The notes: generated by a model not told the origin, from the letters alone. Counted from the stretch's first letter, positions 17,262 through 26,381 are shown. The stretch is 64,000 nucleotides of DNA from Streptomyces sp. NBC_01750 (GCF_035918095.1 NZ_CP109137.1:3226001-3290000); one strand, 5' to 3'. Translations and numbers: made by a program.

Positions 17262-18197
17262 CTAGGACGCGGGGGCCTTCTCGGGCACGGCCGGGAACGC
17301 CTCGCGCGGGACGGCCGGCGGCGTGACAGCCGTGCGCGCGTCCGCGGTCGGGTTGAGGTCCAGGTGGATCGCGCGGGCGACGGCCTGGATGGTGTTGACG
17401 CCGTCGTTCATGGTCGCGTTGTCCTGCGTCAGGACGGTGATCGTGTAGTCGTGGCCGTTGCCGGTGAATGCGCCGATGCTGTGAACGCGCCAGCCGTGCG
17501 TGGCCCGCGACAGCCAGCCGTTCTTGAGCTGGACGGTGACGGTGGAGGGGGCTCCGGCGGGCGTGCCCCAGCGCTGCGAGGCGATCACATTGCGCATCAG
17601 CTTGAGCTCGTACGACCGCGAGGCGTCGGTGAGTACGGTGTTCGGCACGGTCAGCGTGGCCAGCAGCTTCTGCTCGTCGCGGGCGGTGATCTGGGTGAGC
17701 CCCCAGTAGCCGTCGGCGCCGGGAACGGTCTGCGTCATGCCGGCAGCCGTGAGAAACCTCTTGATCTTCGTCAGGCCGAGCTGCTTCCACAGGGCGCTCG
17801 TGGCTGCGTTGTCCGACTTGGTGATCATGTCGTTGGCCAGCGTGAACTCGCGCTGGGTGAATCCGCGCTTCTGTATCTGCGTGTCCAGGAGCAGTGCCGC
17901 GAGCACGGTCGCCTTCACGACGCTGGCCGAGTCGAACTTCTGGTCCGGCCGCAGTACGCAGCTGGTCTTGCTGACCCGGTCGTTGACGAGCACGGCGGTC
18001 GTCGACTTCCGGCCCTTGAGCGCCGCGGTGATGTCCAGGCGGAGCTTGTCGGCGAGGCCCGCCTTCTTGGAGGTGCAGGCGACCGTGGGCGTGGCGGCGG
18101 CCGCGGGCGTCGCGCCCGCGGCCAGCGGCACAAACATCCCCGCGGCCAGGGCCGCCGCGGCGGCCCGCGCGCGGCGGGATATTCGGTGGTGAGTCAT
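17262..18197 (-). CDS. Secreted class A beta-lactamase-fold serine hydrolase
   Basis: A 311-aa exported protein. The Met at 18197 is the better start: it gives a Tat-like signal (SRRARAAAAALAAG) and avoids a Cys-rich upstream extension. Catalytic boxes are SVVK (S92-K95), SDN (127-129) and KNG (224-226) in place of KTG/KSG. The set is that of penicillin-interacting enzymes, but the third box is atypical and the omega-loop Glu is not obvious, so it may be a peptidase or other hydrolase rather than a resistance enzyme. A MurE-type ligase gene lies upstream on the same strand. Confidence 0.85.
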   Translation of the reverse strand: MTHHRISRRARAAAAALAAGMFVPLAAGATPAAAATPTVACTSKKAGLADKLRLDITAALKGRKSTTAVLVNDRVSKTSCVLRPDQKFDSASVVKATVLAALLLDTQIQKRGFTQREFTLANDMITKSDNAATSALWKQLGLTKIKRFLTAAGMTQTVPGADGYWGLTQITARDEQKLLATLTVPNTVLTDASRSYELKLMRNVIASQRWGTPAGAPSTVTVQLKNGWLSRATHGWRVHSIGAFTGNGHDYTITVLTQDNATMNDGVNTIQAVARAIHLDLNPTADARTAVTPPAVPREAFPAVPEKAPAS

Positions 18198-18277
18198 AGA
18201 GGCTTCCCGTCCCCTTGTGCTGTGGCGGGCGCGCTCTCCGGCGCACCCGCCACACATGACTCACGAGCCGCCGAAAA

Positions 18278-18297
18278 GTTGTACGAGGTTGTACGTC
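18278..18297. repeat. 10-bp direct repeat upstream of the beta-lactamase-like gene
   Basis: GTTGTACGAG and GTTGTACGTC are adjacent direct repeats about 80 bp before the start of the serine hydrolase. This is a possible activator or repressor binding site. No assigned factor. Confidence 0.4.
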
Positions 18298-18395
18298 TCA
18301 GCGGTGCGACTGTGCCGGCAGCCGCACCGTCGGCCGGTACAGGCGGGTGGTCTGAGCGGCGTTGCGGATGCCGTCACCGGCGGACAGGAGATGCA

Positions 18396-18421
18396 GCCGG
18401 TCACCGCGCGCGGTGACCGGC
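18396..18421. terminator. 26-bp perfect palindrome downstream of the MurE-type gene
   Basis: Arms of 13 bp (GCCGGTCACCGCG and its complement) meet without a spacer. As RNA this gives a 10-bp stem with a GCGCGC loop 30 nt past the ligase stop, which suits a terminator, although no U-run follows. It could also be a dyad operator for the serine hydrolase gene. Confidence 0.5.
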
Positions 18422-18451
18422 GTGCGCCGCGTACTGCCCCTGCGCCGCTTA

Positions 18452-19942
18452 CTACCCCCGCCCGGCCGCGAGTTCGCGCACCGTCGCCATGTCGCTGAAG
18501 GGGAGCAGTTGTTCGCCGACGATCTGGTAAGGCTCGCTGCCCTTCCCCGCGACCAGAACGATGTCGTCCCGTTCCGCGGCGGACAGCGCGAAGGCGATCG
18601 CCTGGCGGCGGTCGGCGAACCGCTCGAACTTGGCGCCGGTCGCCGTGAGACCCGGTGTGATCTGGTCCAGGATCGTCTCGGGGTCTTCGTTCCGCGGGTT
18701 GTCCGAGGTCAGGACGCACACGTCGGAGAGAGTTCCGGCGATCTCCCCCATCCGCGCGCGCTTGGTGACGTCCCGGTCGCCTCCGCAGCCGAAGACCGTG
18801 ATGACCCGGCCGGTGGCGAAGTCCCGGATGGCGGTGAGCACCTTGTCCAGGGAGTCGGGAGAGTGCGCGTAGTCCACGATCACTGAGGTACCGCGGGGGG
18901 TCTCGAAGCGTTCGAAGCGCCCCGGGACCGGGGGCATCCGGTCGAGTGCGGTGACCAGTCCTGCCAGGTCATGCCCCAGGAGGTGGCAGGCCGCCACGGC
19001 GGCCAGCGCGTTGGACACCGAGAACCGCCCGGGGACGGGGATCGCGGCACGGTACTCGCGTCCGGCGTGGTGGAGGGTGAAGCGAGTACCGCGGGCGTCC
19101 ATGCTGAGGTCGGTCGCCCGGTAGTCGGCCTCCGCGTCGAGCGCGTACGTGGTGACGGCGCCAGGCATCATCGTCCGGATCCCGTCTCCGACGGGGTCGT
19201 CCGCGTTGACCACAGCGCGCCGGCACAGCCCCTGGAACAGGCGCAGCTTGGCGTCCCGGTAGTTCTCCATGGTGCCGTGGTCGTCCAGGTGGTCCTGCGT
19301 GAGGTTGGTGAAGATCCCCACGTCGAGGAACGCGCGGTCCACCCGGTGGTTCAACAGGCCCATGGACGTGGCCTCCAGGACCACGGTGCTCACCTCGCGG
19401 TCGCGCATGCACCCCAGCAGGTACTGGAAGTCCGGCGACTCCGGCGTGCTCAGCGCCGATCTCGGCATCGGGATCAGTTCGTCGCCGATGCGGCTGCCGG
19501 CCGTCCCGATGACCCCCACCCGTGCGCCCTCGGCGATCCGGAGCACGGACTCGACCATGTACGACACCGACGTCTTCCCGTTGGTGCCGGTGACGGCCAC
19601 CATGTCCATCGCCCGCCCGGGCTCGCCGTAGTAGCGGGAGGTGACCACCGCAGCCGCCTTCCGCGTGTCCGGCACCCGTACGACACACACTCCGTCGGCC
19701 GACGCCCACACCGCGGCCGGGAGCTCCGGCGCCGCGTCGTCGACGAGCACCGCGACCGCGCCACGTGCCAGAGCGGGGCCGACGAGCTCGGGGCCGCCCT
19801 CGCAGTGACCGGGCACCGCGATGAACAGCGAACCCGGCGAGACGCGGTGGGCGTCGAAGCACGTCCCGGCGGTGATCCTCGTCTCCGGATCACCCAGGAG
19901 AACCTCATGGTCGTGCCCGGCCAGCAACTCGCTCAACTTCAC
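18452..19942 (-). CDS. murE: Mur ligase, MurE-type (UDP-MurNAc-tripeptide synthetase)
   Basis: A 496-aa cytoplasmic ligase that should add diaminopimelate (LL-DAP in Streptomyces) to UDP-MurNAc-L-Ala-D-Glu. Visible features are the ATP loop TGTNGKTS (118-125), NYRDAKLRLF with the carbamylated Lys, SVIVDYAHSPDSLDKVL, and TSDNPRNEDP carrying the DNPR motif that reads the DAP carboxylate. No neighbouring dcw genes are present, so this is probably a second copy outside the division cluster (inference). Its neighbours are a beta-lactamase-fold hydrolase and an exporter. It is described as MurE-like because substrate choice is not proven. Confidence 0.85.
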   Translation of the reverse strand: MKLSELLAGHDHEVLLGDPETRITAGTCFDAHRVSPGSLFIAVPGHCEGGPELVGPALARGAVAVLVDDAAPELPAAVWASADGVCVVRVPDTRKAAAVVTSRYYGEPGRAMDMVAVTGTNGKTSVSYMVESVLRIAEGARVGVIGTAGSRIGDELIPMPRSALSTPESPDFQYLLGCMRDREVSTVVLEATSMGLLNHRVDRAFLDVGIFTNLTQDHLDDHGTMENYRDAKLRLFQGLCRRAVVNADDPVGDGIRTMMPGAVTTYALDAEADYRATDLSMDARGTRFTLHHAGREYRAAIPVPGRFSVSNALAAVAACHLLGHDLAGLVTALDRMPPVPGRFERFETPRGTSVIVDYAHSPDSLDKVLTAIRDFATGRVITVFGCGGDRDVTKRARMGEIAGTLSDVCVLTSDNPRNEDPETILDQITPGLTATGAKFERFADRRQAIAFALSAAERDDIVLVAGKGSEPYQIVGEQLLPFSDMATVRELAAGRG

Positions 19943-20411
19943 AGGGGTCCTCTCGAGGGTGCGACTGAGCCGGTGGTCCGGCCGTCGCCGAGGGCGACGC
20001 CGACGGCATGCCGAGGAGTCGCGGGGGTGGTGCTCAGCAGACAGATCAGTGGAGCGGGGTTCCGGAAACAGGAAAGAGGCCCCGGCTCCGTGGAGAAAGC
20101 TCCACAGGCGGGGCGGAAGAAGGGAGAGGGCCCGAGCCGGTCAGCCGTGGCCGTGCAAAGCGCGGCAGCGGGCCCCGGGGCCGGTGGTGCACAGCGCGCG
20201 AGGTGCCTGTCGAAGGCCCTCTCTCACCGCGTGCGTGCAACCCATGGTTGGAGTGTACGTCCCACGGAGCGTCCCGGACTCCGCCTCGCTTCGCCCTGCT
20301 TCGCCCCGCGCCTACATGGACGGCGTGCCCCGACGATGGCGCTCCGTGACGTCGGCCGGGGGCGACCCCGCTGCCCGGTGCGGCCCGGAGAGCCTGCCGG
20401 ACGATCGCCCC
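19943..20411. other. Gene-free upstream region of the MurE-type gene
   Basis: 469 bp without a convincing gene. It contains a perfect small hairpin GTGGAG-AAAG-CTCCAC (20090-20105) and a 13-bp dyad CAACCCATGGTTG (20238-20250). On the minus strand this should carry the promoter of the ligase. On the other side it is the tail of the ABC-2 permease gene. Confidence 0.5.
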
Positions 20412-21161
20412 TCAGGCGTCCCGGCGGTGCAGCGACTGCCAGCCCGCCCAGAGCGCCGCCGCGACCCAGAGTCCGAGGACCCCGAGCCCACTCCACGGCC
20501 CGAGCATGCCGGTGGACTCCTGCAGCAGCACCTGCTGGCCCGCCCGGTCGGGCAGGAACTCGACAATGCCGCCGTCCTGCGAGATGTCCCCGATCACGAA
20601 CGACAGCATGAGCAGGAACGGTATGAGGATGCCCATGACCGCGGGCCCGCTGCGCAGCACTGCCGCAAGTCCGGCCGAGAACAGAGTGATCAGCGCCAGA
20701 TAGATCCCGCAGCCGACGACGACGCGCAGGGCGCCCGGGTGCCCGAGGCCCACGCCCTGGTCACCGAGGAACTCCTGGCCGGCCAGGAAGCAGGTCAGAC
20801 TCGTGGCCAGTCCCACGAGGAGCGCCAGGCCTCCGATGACGGCGAGCTTGGCCGCGTAGAAGACACCTCTGCGCGGGACGGCGGCCAGCGAGATACGGAC
20901 GGCACCGCTCCTGTACTCCCCCGCGACAGCCAGCGCGCCGAAGCAGATGGCCGCGACCTGGCCGAAGTTGAGGCCGAAGAACGAGGAGCGGAGCGGGTCG
21001 AAGTCGGGTTTGCCGGTTTCCTCGGTGCCGAGCGTCGCGCACATCAGCAGCGAGAAGGCGACGGTGGCGAGGAAGACGGACCCGAGCGTTGCGCCGAGGG
21101 AACGTGCGGAGCGGATCTTGAGCCACTCGGAGTGGAGAACGGAGGTGATGGACACGGTCAT
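20412..21161 (-). CDS. ABC-2-type transporter permease
   Basis: A 249-aa membrane protein with six hydrophobic helices. HSEWLKIRSARS at the N-terminus and AVAGEYRSGAVRISLAAVPRRG after the second helix are the standard ABC-2 permease signatures. Its ATG overlaps the stop of the ATPase gene (ATGA), so the pair is translated together. With the divergent two-component system it resembles stress- or antibiotic-responsive export modules (inference). Confidence 0.92.
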   Translation of the reverse strand: MTVSITSVLHSEWLKIRSARSLGATLGSVFLATVAFSLLMCATLGTEETGKPDFDPLRSSFFGLNFGQVAAICFGALAVAGEYRSGAVRISLAAVPRRGVFYAAKLAVIGGLALLVGLATSLTCFLAGQEFLGDQGVGLGHPGALRVVVGCGIYLALITLFSAGLAAVLRSGPAVMGILIPFLLMLSFVIGDISQDGGIVEFLPDRAGQQVLLQESTGMLGPWSGLGVLGLWVAAALWAGWQSLHRRDA

Positions 21162-22090
21162 ACCTCCTGGGCCACGGCCGGACGGGGTGCGTCGAATTCG
21201 GTCTCGTCCGCGGTGAGCGCGAGATAGGCCTCTTCCAAAGTGGCCTCTTCATCGGCGAGTTCAAGGATCGGGATGCCCTCGTGAGCGGCGAGCGGCCCGA
21301 TGTCCTCCACCCTGGCGCCTTCCACGGTCCAGCGGCCGTCCTCGTCCTCGACGTGGGTGAAGCCCTTGCCCGTCAGGGCCGTGCGCAGCCGCTCGCTCTC
21401 GGTGGTGCGCAGCCGCACCCTCGGTGTGGTCCGGGCGTTGATGAAATCCTGCATACCGGTGTCGGCGAGCAGCCGGCCCCTGCCGAGGACGACGAGATGG
21501 TCGGCGAAGGAAGCGGTCTCGTTCATCAGGTGGCTCGAGACAAGAACGGCCCTGCCCTCGCGGGCCAGTTGCCGCATCAGTTCGCGAATCCAGATGATGC
21601 CCTCGGGGTCGAGTCCGTTGGACGGCTCGTCCAGCATCAGTACCGCGGGGTCGCCGAGCAGGGCAGCGGCGATCCCGAGGCGCTGGCGCATGCCGAGCGA
21701 GAACGTCTTGATCCGCCGGCCCGCGACGCCCGCTATCCCGGCCTGCTCGAGCACGGCGTCCACGCGGCCGGCCGGGATCCGGTTCGCGGCGGCGAGGATG
21801 CGCAGATGGTCGCGGGCGGTACGGGAGCCCGGCGCAGCCTGTGCGTCGAGCAGAGCGCCGACGTGGCGCAGCGGCTCCTCGATCGCGGCGTACGCCCGTC
21901 CGCCGATGGTGGCGGTGCCGGAGGTGGGCCGGTCCAGGGCGAGGACGAGACGCATGGTGGTGGACTTGCCGGCGCCGTTGGGGCCGAGGAAGCCGGTGAC
22001 CCGGCCGGGCCGCACGCTGAACGTCAGCCGGTCCACGGCCCGGATCGTCCCGTACTCCTTGGTCAGGTCTGTGACGTCGATGCTGGTCAT
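21158..22090 (-). CDS. ABC transporter ATP-binding protein
   Basis: A 310-aa ATPase: Walker A GPNGAGKSTT, signature FSLGMRQRLGIA, Walker B LMLDEPSNGLDP and switch His in SSHLMNE, followed by a roughly 80-aa C-terminal regulatory tail typical of DrrA/BcrA-type ATPases. The ATG at 22090 gives the usual start (MTSIDVTDLTKEYG). The open frame continues upstream but is antisense to the kinase gene. It energises the permease encoded next to it. Confidence 0.93.
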   Translation of the reverse strand: MTSIDVTDLTKEYGTIRAVDRLTFSVRPGRVTGFLGPNGAGKSTTMRLVLALDRPTSGTATIGGRAYAAIEEPLRHVGALLDAQAAPGSRTARDHLRILAAANRIPAGRVDAVLEQAGIAGVAGRRIKTFSLGMRQRLGIAAALLGDPAVLMLDEPSNGLDPEGIIWIRELMRQLAREGRAVLVSSHLMNETASFADHLVVLGRGRLLADTGMQDFINARTTPRVRLRTTESERLRTALTGKGFTHVEDEDGRWTVEGARVEDIGPLAAHEGIPILELADEEATLEEAYLALTADETEFDAPRPAVAQEV

Positions 22091-22198
22091 GGCTCCAGCG
22101 TGGCCGCCGGACGGGGGCCGGGGCCTCCCCCGCCGGTGGGGACCGGCTCCCCCGTGCGGGGGAGCCGCCGGGGACCGGGGCGCTGGCACGATGACGGA

Positions 22199-23371
22199 AT
22201 GCACCGCTTCCTGCGCCCGCTGACCCGATCGGTGACGTACACCCGCTGGCTCCACCTCTTCATCGGCGTGATCGTCTGGGGCATGTGGCTGTTCGTCGAC
22301 ACCGAGCGGCCGTATGTACCGGTCGTGCTGCTGGGACTGCTGGGACTCATTCCGGCGGTGCGGCTGGCCGAGGGGCTGCAGGCACGGCTGCTGCTTTCCC
22401 CGCACGGATACGCGGAGTCGGCTTCGGGTATCGCCGCGGAGTCGTCCGCCACCTGGGCCGACCGGTGGCGCACGGCTCTGTGGATGGAGATCCGGCTGGC
22501 GCTGGGCCTGCTCACCGGATTCCTCACGGCGGACCTGCTCGGGCTGTCCGTGGATCTGGCCATGGCCGCGGCGGGCGGCGGCACGGGCGAGGGCGAGCTG
22601 GTCGACGTGCCGGGACATCACTGGTGGTACGCGCTGCTCGTGCCACTGCCGATCGTCGCTCTGCTGGCGGTCGTTGTGGGACTCGGAAAGCTGATCACGG
22701 CCATTGCGCGGCGACTGCTCGGCCCGTCGGCCGCGACGCTGCTCGCCGCCCTGGAGGAGCGCACCGAACAATTGCTGGAACGGAACCGGATCGCCAGGGA
22801 GCTGCACGACTCGATCGGGCACGCACTGACGGTGGCGGTTGTGCAGGCGGGTGCGGCCAGGGCGGCGGGCAGTGCGGAGTTCACCGACCGGGCACTGAAC
22901 GCCATCGAGGAGACCGGCCGCGCGGCGCTGGAGGACCTGGAGCGCGTACTGCTGGTGCTGCGCGAATCCGGACAGCCCGTGAGCCGGCGTCCGACACTCA
23001 CCGACGCGGACCGGTTGCTGGAGTCGGCGCGCGCCTCCGGCGCCACGGTCGACTCCGCGGTGACGGGCCCGGTGGAGCAGGTCCCGGGCCCTGTCTCCCG
23101 GGAGGGCTACCGCATCGTCCAGGAGGCGCTCACCAATGTGCTCCGGCACGCGGGTCCGGTGAGGACGCGCGTACGGATCGCCGTCACCGACGGCCGGCTT
23201 GAGCTGGAGGTGACCAACCCCCTTTCGGGACCGGTCACTTCAGCCGCCCGCGGCAGCGGGCTGCGCGGCATACGCGAGCGTGCGGCGCTGCTCGGCGGGA
23301 AGGCCGACACCGGTCCGTACAACGGTGAATGGAGGGTGCACGTGGGGCTTCCACTGGACGGCCTACGCTGA
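22199..23371 (+). CDS. Sensor histidine kinase (NarL-type partner)
   Basis: 390 aa. Four hydrophobic helices in residues 14-165 form the sensor part with little extracellular sequence, suggesting sensing within the membrane. A HisKA_3 dimerisation box RNRIARELHDSIGHAL carries the phosphorylated His, and a HATPase region follows (VQEALTNVLRHAG N-box, GSGLRGIRERAALLGG G-box). The start at 22199 is chosen by homology to MHRFxRPL-type N-termini; the Shine-Dalgarno is weak. It diverges from the ABC-2 operon and is followed after 4 nt by its response regulator. Confidence 0.93.
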   Translation: MHRFLRPLTRSVTYTRWLHLFIGVIVWGMWLFVDTERPYVPVVLLGLLGLIPAVRLAEGLQARLLLSPHGYAESASGIAAESSATWADRWRTALWMEIRLALGLLTGFLTADLLGLSVDLAMAAAGGGTGEGELVDVPGHHWWYALLVPLPIVALLAVVVGLGKLITAIARRLLGPSAATLLAALEERTEQLLERNRIARELHDSIGHALTVAVVQAGAARAAGSAEFTDRALNAIEETGRAALEDLERVLLVLRESGQPVSRRPTLTDADRLLESARASGATVDSAVTGPVEQVPGPVSREGYRIVQEALTNVLRHAGPVRTRVRIAVTDGRLELEVTNPLSGPVTSAARGSGLRGIRERAALLGGKADTGPYNGEWRVHVGLPLDGLR

Positions 23372-23375
23372 CCGG

Positions 23376-24026
23376 GTGCCGATCACAGTGCTGCTTGTCG
23401 ACGACGAACCTCTCGTACGGGCGGGGCTACGAGCCGTGCTCGAGGCCCAGCCGGACATCGAGGTGGTCGGCGAGGCGGCGGACGGCGCCGCCGTGATCCC
23501 CCTGGTTCGGCAACTGCGGCCCGATGTGGTGGCGATGGACGTCCGTATGCCGCTACTCGACGGCATCGAAGCCACCCGCGCCGTACTGCGTACCGTCGAC
23601 GATCCGCCCAAGATCCTTGTCATCACGACCTTCGAGAACGACGAGTACGTCTACGACGCCCTGCGGGCGGGCGCCGACGGCTTTCTCCTCAAGCGGGCGC
23701 GCCCCGCGGAGATCGTGCACGCGGTGCGACTGGTCGCGGAGGGCGAGTCACTCCTCTTTCCCGCGGCGGTCCGCTCCCTGGCAACGGAATACGGCAGCCG
23801 GACCGCCCGCGCGGCGATGGAGCGTGCGGCGCTGACCGAACGGGAGGCGGCGGTGCTGAGGCTGATGGCCCGGGGACTGTCGAACGCGGAGATCGCCGGT
23901 CAGCTCGTGGTCGGCACCGAGACGGTCAAGTCTCATGTCAGCGCCGTGTTGTCGAAGCTGGGCGCGCGGGACCGCACGCAGGCGGTGATCGCCGCGTACG
24001 AGTCGGGGTTTGTGGCTCCGGCTTGA
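23376..24026 (+). CDS. NarL/LuxR-family response regulator
   Basis: A 216-aa regulator starting at GTG 23376, 4 nt after the kinase stop. The receiver domain begins VPITVLLVDDEPLVRAG, with the phosphorylated Asp in VVAMDVRMP. A LuxR HTH (LTEREAAVLRLMARGLSNAE, then GTETVKSHVSAVL) ends the protein. It is the cognate partner of the upstream kinase and probably controls the divergent ABC-2 transporter (inference from arrangement). Confidence 0.95.
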   Translation: MPITVLLVDDEPLVRAGLRAVLEAQPDIEVVGEAADGAAVIPLVRQLRPDVVAMDVRMPLLDGIEATRAVLRTVDDPPKILVITTFENDEYVYDALRAGADGFLLKRARPAEIVHAVRLVAEGESLLFPAAVRSLATEYGSRTARAAMERAALTEREAAVLRLMARGLSNAEIAGQLVVGTETVKSHVSAVLSKLGARDRTQAVIAAYESGFVAPA

Positions 24027-24338
24027 CGGTGGGACAGCGACCGGGGTGCCGACCCAGGCCGGGCGGGTGGGGCGGCGGCCCACCCCCGCCGGGTTGCCCT
24101 CCGGATGCAGTTCCCGTGAGCCTGGCCGGTGCCCACGGCTCGGCGCTCAGCAGCAGACGGGGAGTCCGAAGATTCGGCTGCCCGTTCCTTGGCCGCCCCT
24201 TTCTTCACATCATCTCCTCGTGCGCCGGCTGCGAGCGCTACGGTTCCTTCGTCGCACCGAGTGCGAGCTACGTCACAGATCGACATGTTGCGGCTGCTGG
24301 GGCCTGTCCGGAGGCGGCCGCACGTCTGGGGGAACGGC
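24027..24338. other. Intergenic region before the TerD fusion, with a GC hairpin
   Basis: The 312 bp hold a hairpin at 24062-24090 (GGCGGG/CCCGCC and TGGG/CCCA stems with a 2-nt bulge), well placed to terminate the two-component operon. The open frame of the TerD gene extends upstream through this stretch but shows no conserved protein character. No further gene is seen. Confidence 0.5.
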
Positions 24339-26381
24339 ATGCGCGAAATGGCCAAGGGTTCCAATGTCGGCCTGGCAGCCCTGAGCGATGACACCGGTTC
24401 AGTGATCGTGAGTCTGCGCTGGAGCAGTGCGACAGGGGACGGGGACGCGGATGTGTCCGTGCTGCTGCTGGACGGCAACGGCAAGGTGCGCAGCGACGCC
24501 GACTTCTTCTTCTACAACAACCCCGCCGCGGCCGACGGCAGCGTGCAGTTGCTGGGCAAGACGCCGACCGACAGTGGCAGCGAGGACCGCATCAGCCTCG
24601 ATCTGACCGCAGTGCCCCGGGATGTCGAACGCATTGTGGTGGCAGCCAGTCAGTACGGCGGTTCCTGCTTCGGTGAACTGGACGACCTGCGGGTCACGCT
24701 CGCCGATCGTAGTGGCGAGGCTCTGCTCGGGTTCTCCATCACCGACGCCGGCGTCGAGAGCGCATTCATCTTCAGTGAGCTGTACCGACGGGGCGAGGAG
24801 TGGAAGTTCCGGGCAATCGGCCAGGGCTACGAGACCGGGCTGGCAGGTCTGGCCACGGACTTCGGCATCGATATCGATGACGCGAGCGATGACGACGCCG
24901 TGGACGGACCCGCGGTGGAGCAGGTACCGAAGGCCGATGAGCCCCGGCCGCCCGCCGGCGAGTCGACGGCGGCTTTCCCCACGCAGTCGGCAAGCGGCGC
25001 GGAGCCGGTCGGGGTTGAGCCGCCGGCAAGGAGGGCCCGCGGCCCTCGCACCGCCAAGAAGAAGGTCACATTGCCCAAGGTGGCCAAGAAATCCCTCGCC
25101 GAGAACGACTCGTGGAGGCCTGCCCGGCTCTTCCCCGTGCCGTCGCTCAAAAGCGACAAGGAGCGCGAGCTGCGAGCCACTTCCGTCCTGCTTTCGGTGA
25201 TGGCCGAAGTACCGGAGTTGGGGCGTCGCCTCACCGCTGCTTTCGGAGCACCCGCCGGCCGTATGCAGACCTTCACCGAGGTCACGCTGCCGCACGGAGA
25301 CACCCCCAAGCGCCCGGACGGTGTCATCCGTGTGGAGCGTGCGGGCAAGCTGTGGACCGCGCTGGTCGAGACGAAGACAAACGGGAACGCGCTCAAGGCG
25401 GAACAGGTCCAGAACTACATGGACATTGCCGCCCGCCGCGGATACGAAGCAGTCATCACTCTCTCCAACGACGTTGCCCTGGAAGGCAGTCCGCTGGTGG
25501 ACGTCAGAACCGACGGGCGGCGCAAGCACAAGGTCGCACTCTGGCATCTGTCCTGGGCCGAAGTGGCTCACCAGGCACAGATGCTGATCCGCCATGAGGG
25601 CGTCGGCAATGCCGCCCATGCCTGGCTCCTGCAGGAATTGCTGCACTACCTTCAGCACGAGAATTCCGGCTGCCACGGCTTTCAGAACATGGGGCCGGCC
25701 TGGGTGCCCGTACGGAACGGCATCGATACGGAAACCCTCTGCCAGGGCGACCGACGTGCCGTGGAGGTCGTCGAGAGCTGGGAGCGGCTCATCCGCCAGG
25801 TCTGTCTGCGCCTCGGCGGCGAACTCGGCCAGAAGGCCCTGCCGGTACAGCGCGCCAAGCGCGGCTCCGATCCGCACTCCCGGCGTGCCGTACTCGCCGA
25901 CCGGCTGTGCGACGAAGGCCGTCTGACCTCCGAGCTGCGCATCGACGGTACGCCGGGCGTTCTCGCGATCACGGCGGATCTGCGGACCGCCAGACTTCGC
26001 ACATCCATCGAAATCCAGGCCCCGGAGGGGAGTTATCCCCTCACCTCGGCCAAGCGCCTGATCCGACTGCTGGCCGAGGCACCTGCGGACCTCCATGTCG
26101 AGACTCTCGTCGAGGGCGGCAACGGTCCACGCGGCACCCTGGAACGGCTACGGCCCGAACCTGCCGACATGCTGCCCAAGGACGGCGCACGGACGACCGG
26201 ATTCCGGCTGTCGTTGTTCAAGGGCATGGGTGCCACTCGTGGCAGCGCCGAGTCCGGGTTCATCCGCAGCGTCGACGAGTCCGTGGACCGGTTCTACGCG
26301 AGCGTCGTCGCTCAGCTGATCTCCTTCGAACGACGCCCGGGAAGCCGCTCACAGCCCGCGGAACCGGCTGCCGTCGGCTGA
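24339..26381 (+). CDS. TerD domain fused to PD-(D/E)XK nuclease-like domain
   Basis: 680 aa from the ATG at 24339, which follows GGGGGA by about 6 nt; an ATG at 24348 is also possible. Residues 5-180 are a TerD domain (SLRWSS, DADVSVLLLD, DFFFYNN, SEDRISLDL acidic loops, ELYRRGEEWKFRAIGQGYETG, LATDFGIDID). An acidic then Lys/Arg-rich linker spans 181-255. Residues 275-380 carry PDGVI (D327) and ALVETKTNG (E344, K346), the PD...ExK pattern of restriction-endonuclease-like folds, followed by a Gln-containing helix EQVQNY. The C-terminal 300 residues are not recognised. TerD proteins belong to Ca2+-binding stress systems; a DNA-processing role is inferred. Confidence 0.85.
   Translation: MREMAKGSNVGLAALSDDTGSVIVSLRWSSATGDGDADVSVLLLDGNGKVRSDADFFFYNNPAAADGSVQLLGKTPTDSGSEDRISLDLTAVPRDVERIVVAASQYGGSCFGELDDLRVTLADRSGEALLGFSITDAGVESAFIFSELYRRGEEWKFRAIGQGYETGLAGLATDFGIDIDDASDDDAVDGPAVEQVPKADEPRPPAGESTAAFPTQSASGAEPVGVEPPARRARGPRTAKKKVTLPKVAKKSLAENDSWRPARLFPVPSLKSDKERELRATSVLLSVMAEVPELGRRLTAAFGAPAGRMQTFTEVTLPHGDTPKRPDGVIRVERAGKLWTALVETKTNGNALKAEQVQNYMDIAARRGYEAVITLSNDVALEGSPLVDVRTDGRRKHKVALWHLSWAEVAHQAQMLIRHEGVGNAAHAWLLQELLHYLQHENSGCHGFQNMGPAWVPVRNGIDTETLCQGDRRAVEVVESWERLIRQVCLRLGGELGQKALPVQRAKRGSDPHSRRAVLADRLCDEGRLTSELRIDGTPGVLAITADLRTARLRTSIEIQAPEGSYPLTSAKRLIRLLAEAPADLHVETLVEGGNGPRGTLERLRPEPADMLPKDGARTTGFRLSLFKGMGATRGSAESGFIRSVDESVDRFYASVVAQLISFERRPGSRSQPAEPAAVG

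Noticed and set aside
12609..18416. A 1935-codon plus-strand open frame opposite the ABC exporter, hydrolase and peptidase genes
   Set aside because: It is antisense to four genes with clear motifs, has a Gly/Arg/Asp-rich composition typical of GC-driven shadow frames and shows no domain.
21158..23149. 663-codon version of the ABC ATPase reading through the kinase gene region
   Set aside because: The ATPase domain starts at the ATG at 22090. The upstream part is antisense to the kinase with no conserved sequence.
24129..24338. Upstream 70-residue extension of the TerD fusion protein
   Set aside because: No Shine-Dalgarno at 24129, no TerD homology in the extension, and a good Shine-Dalgarno exists at 24339.
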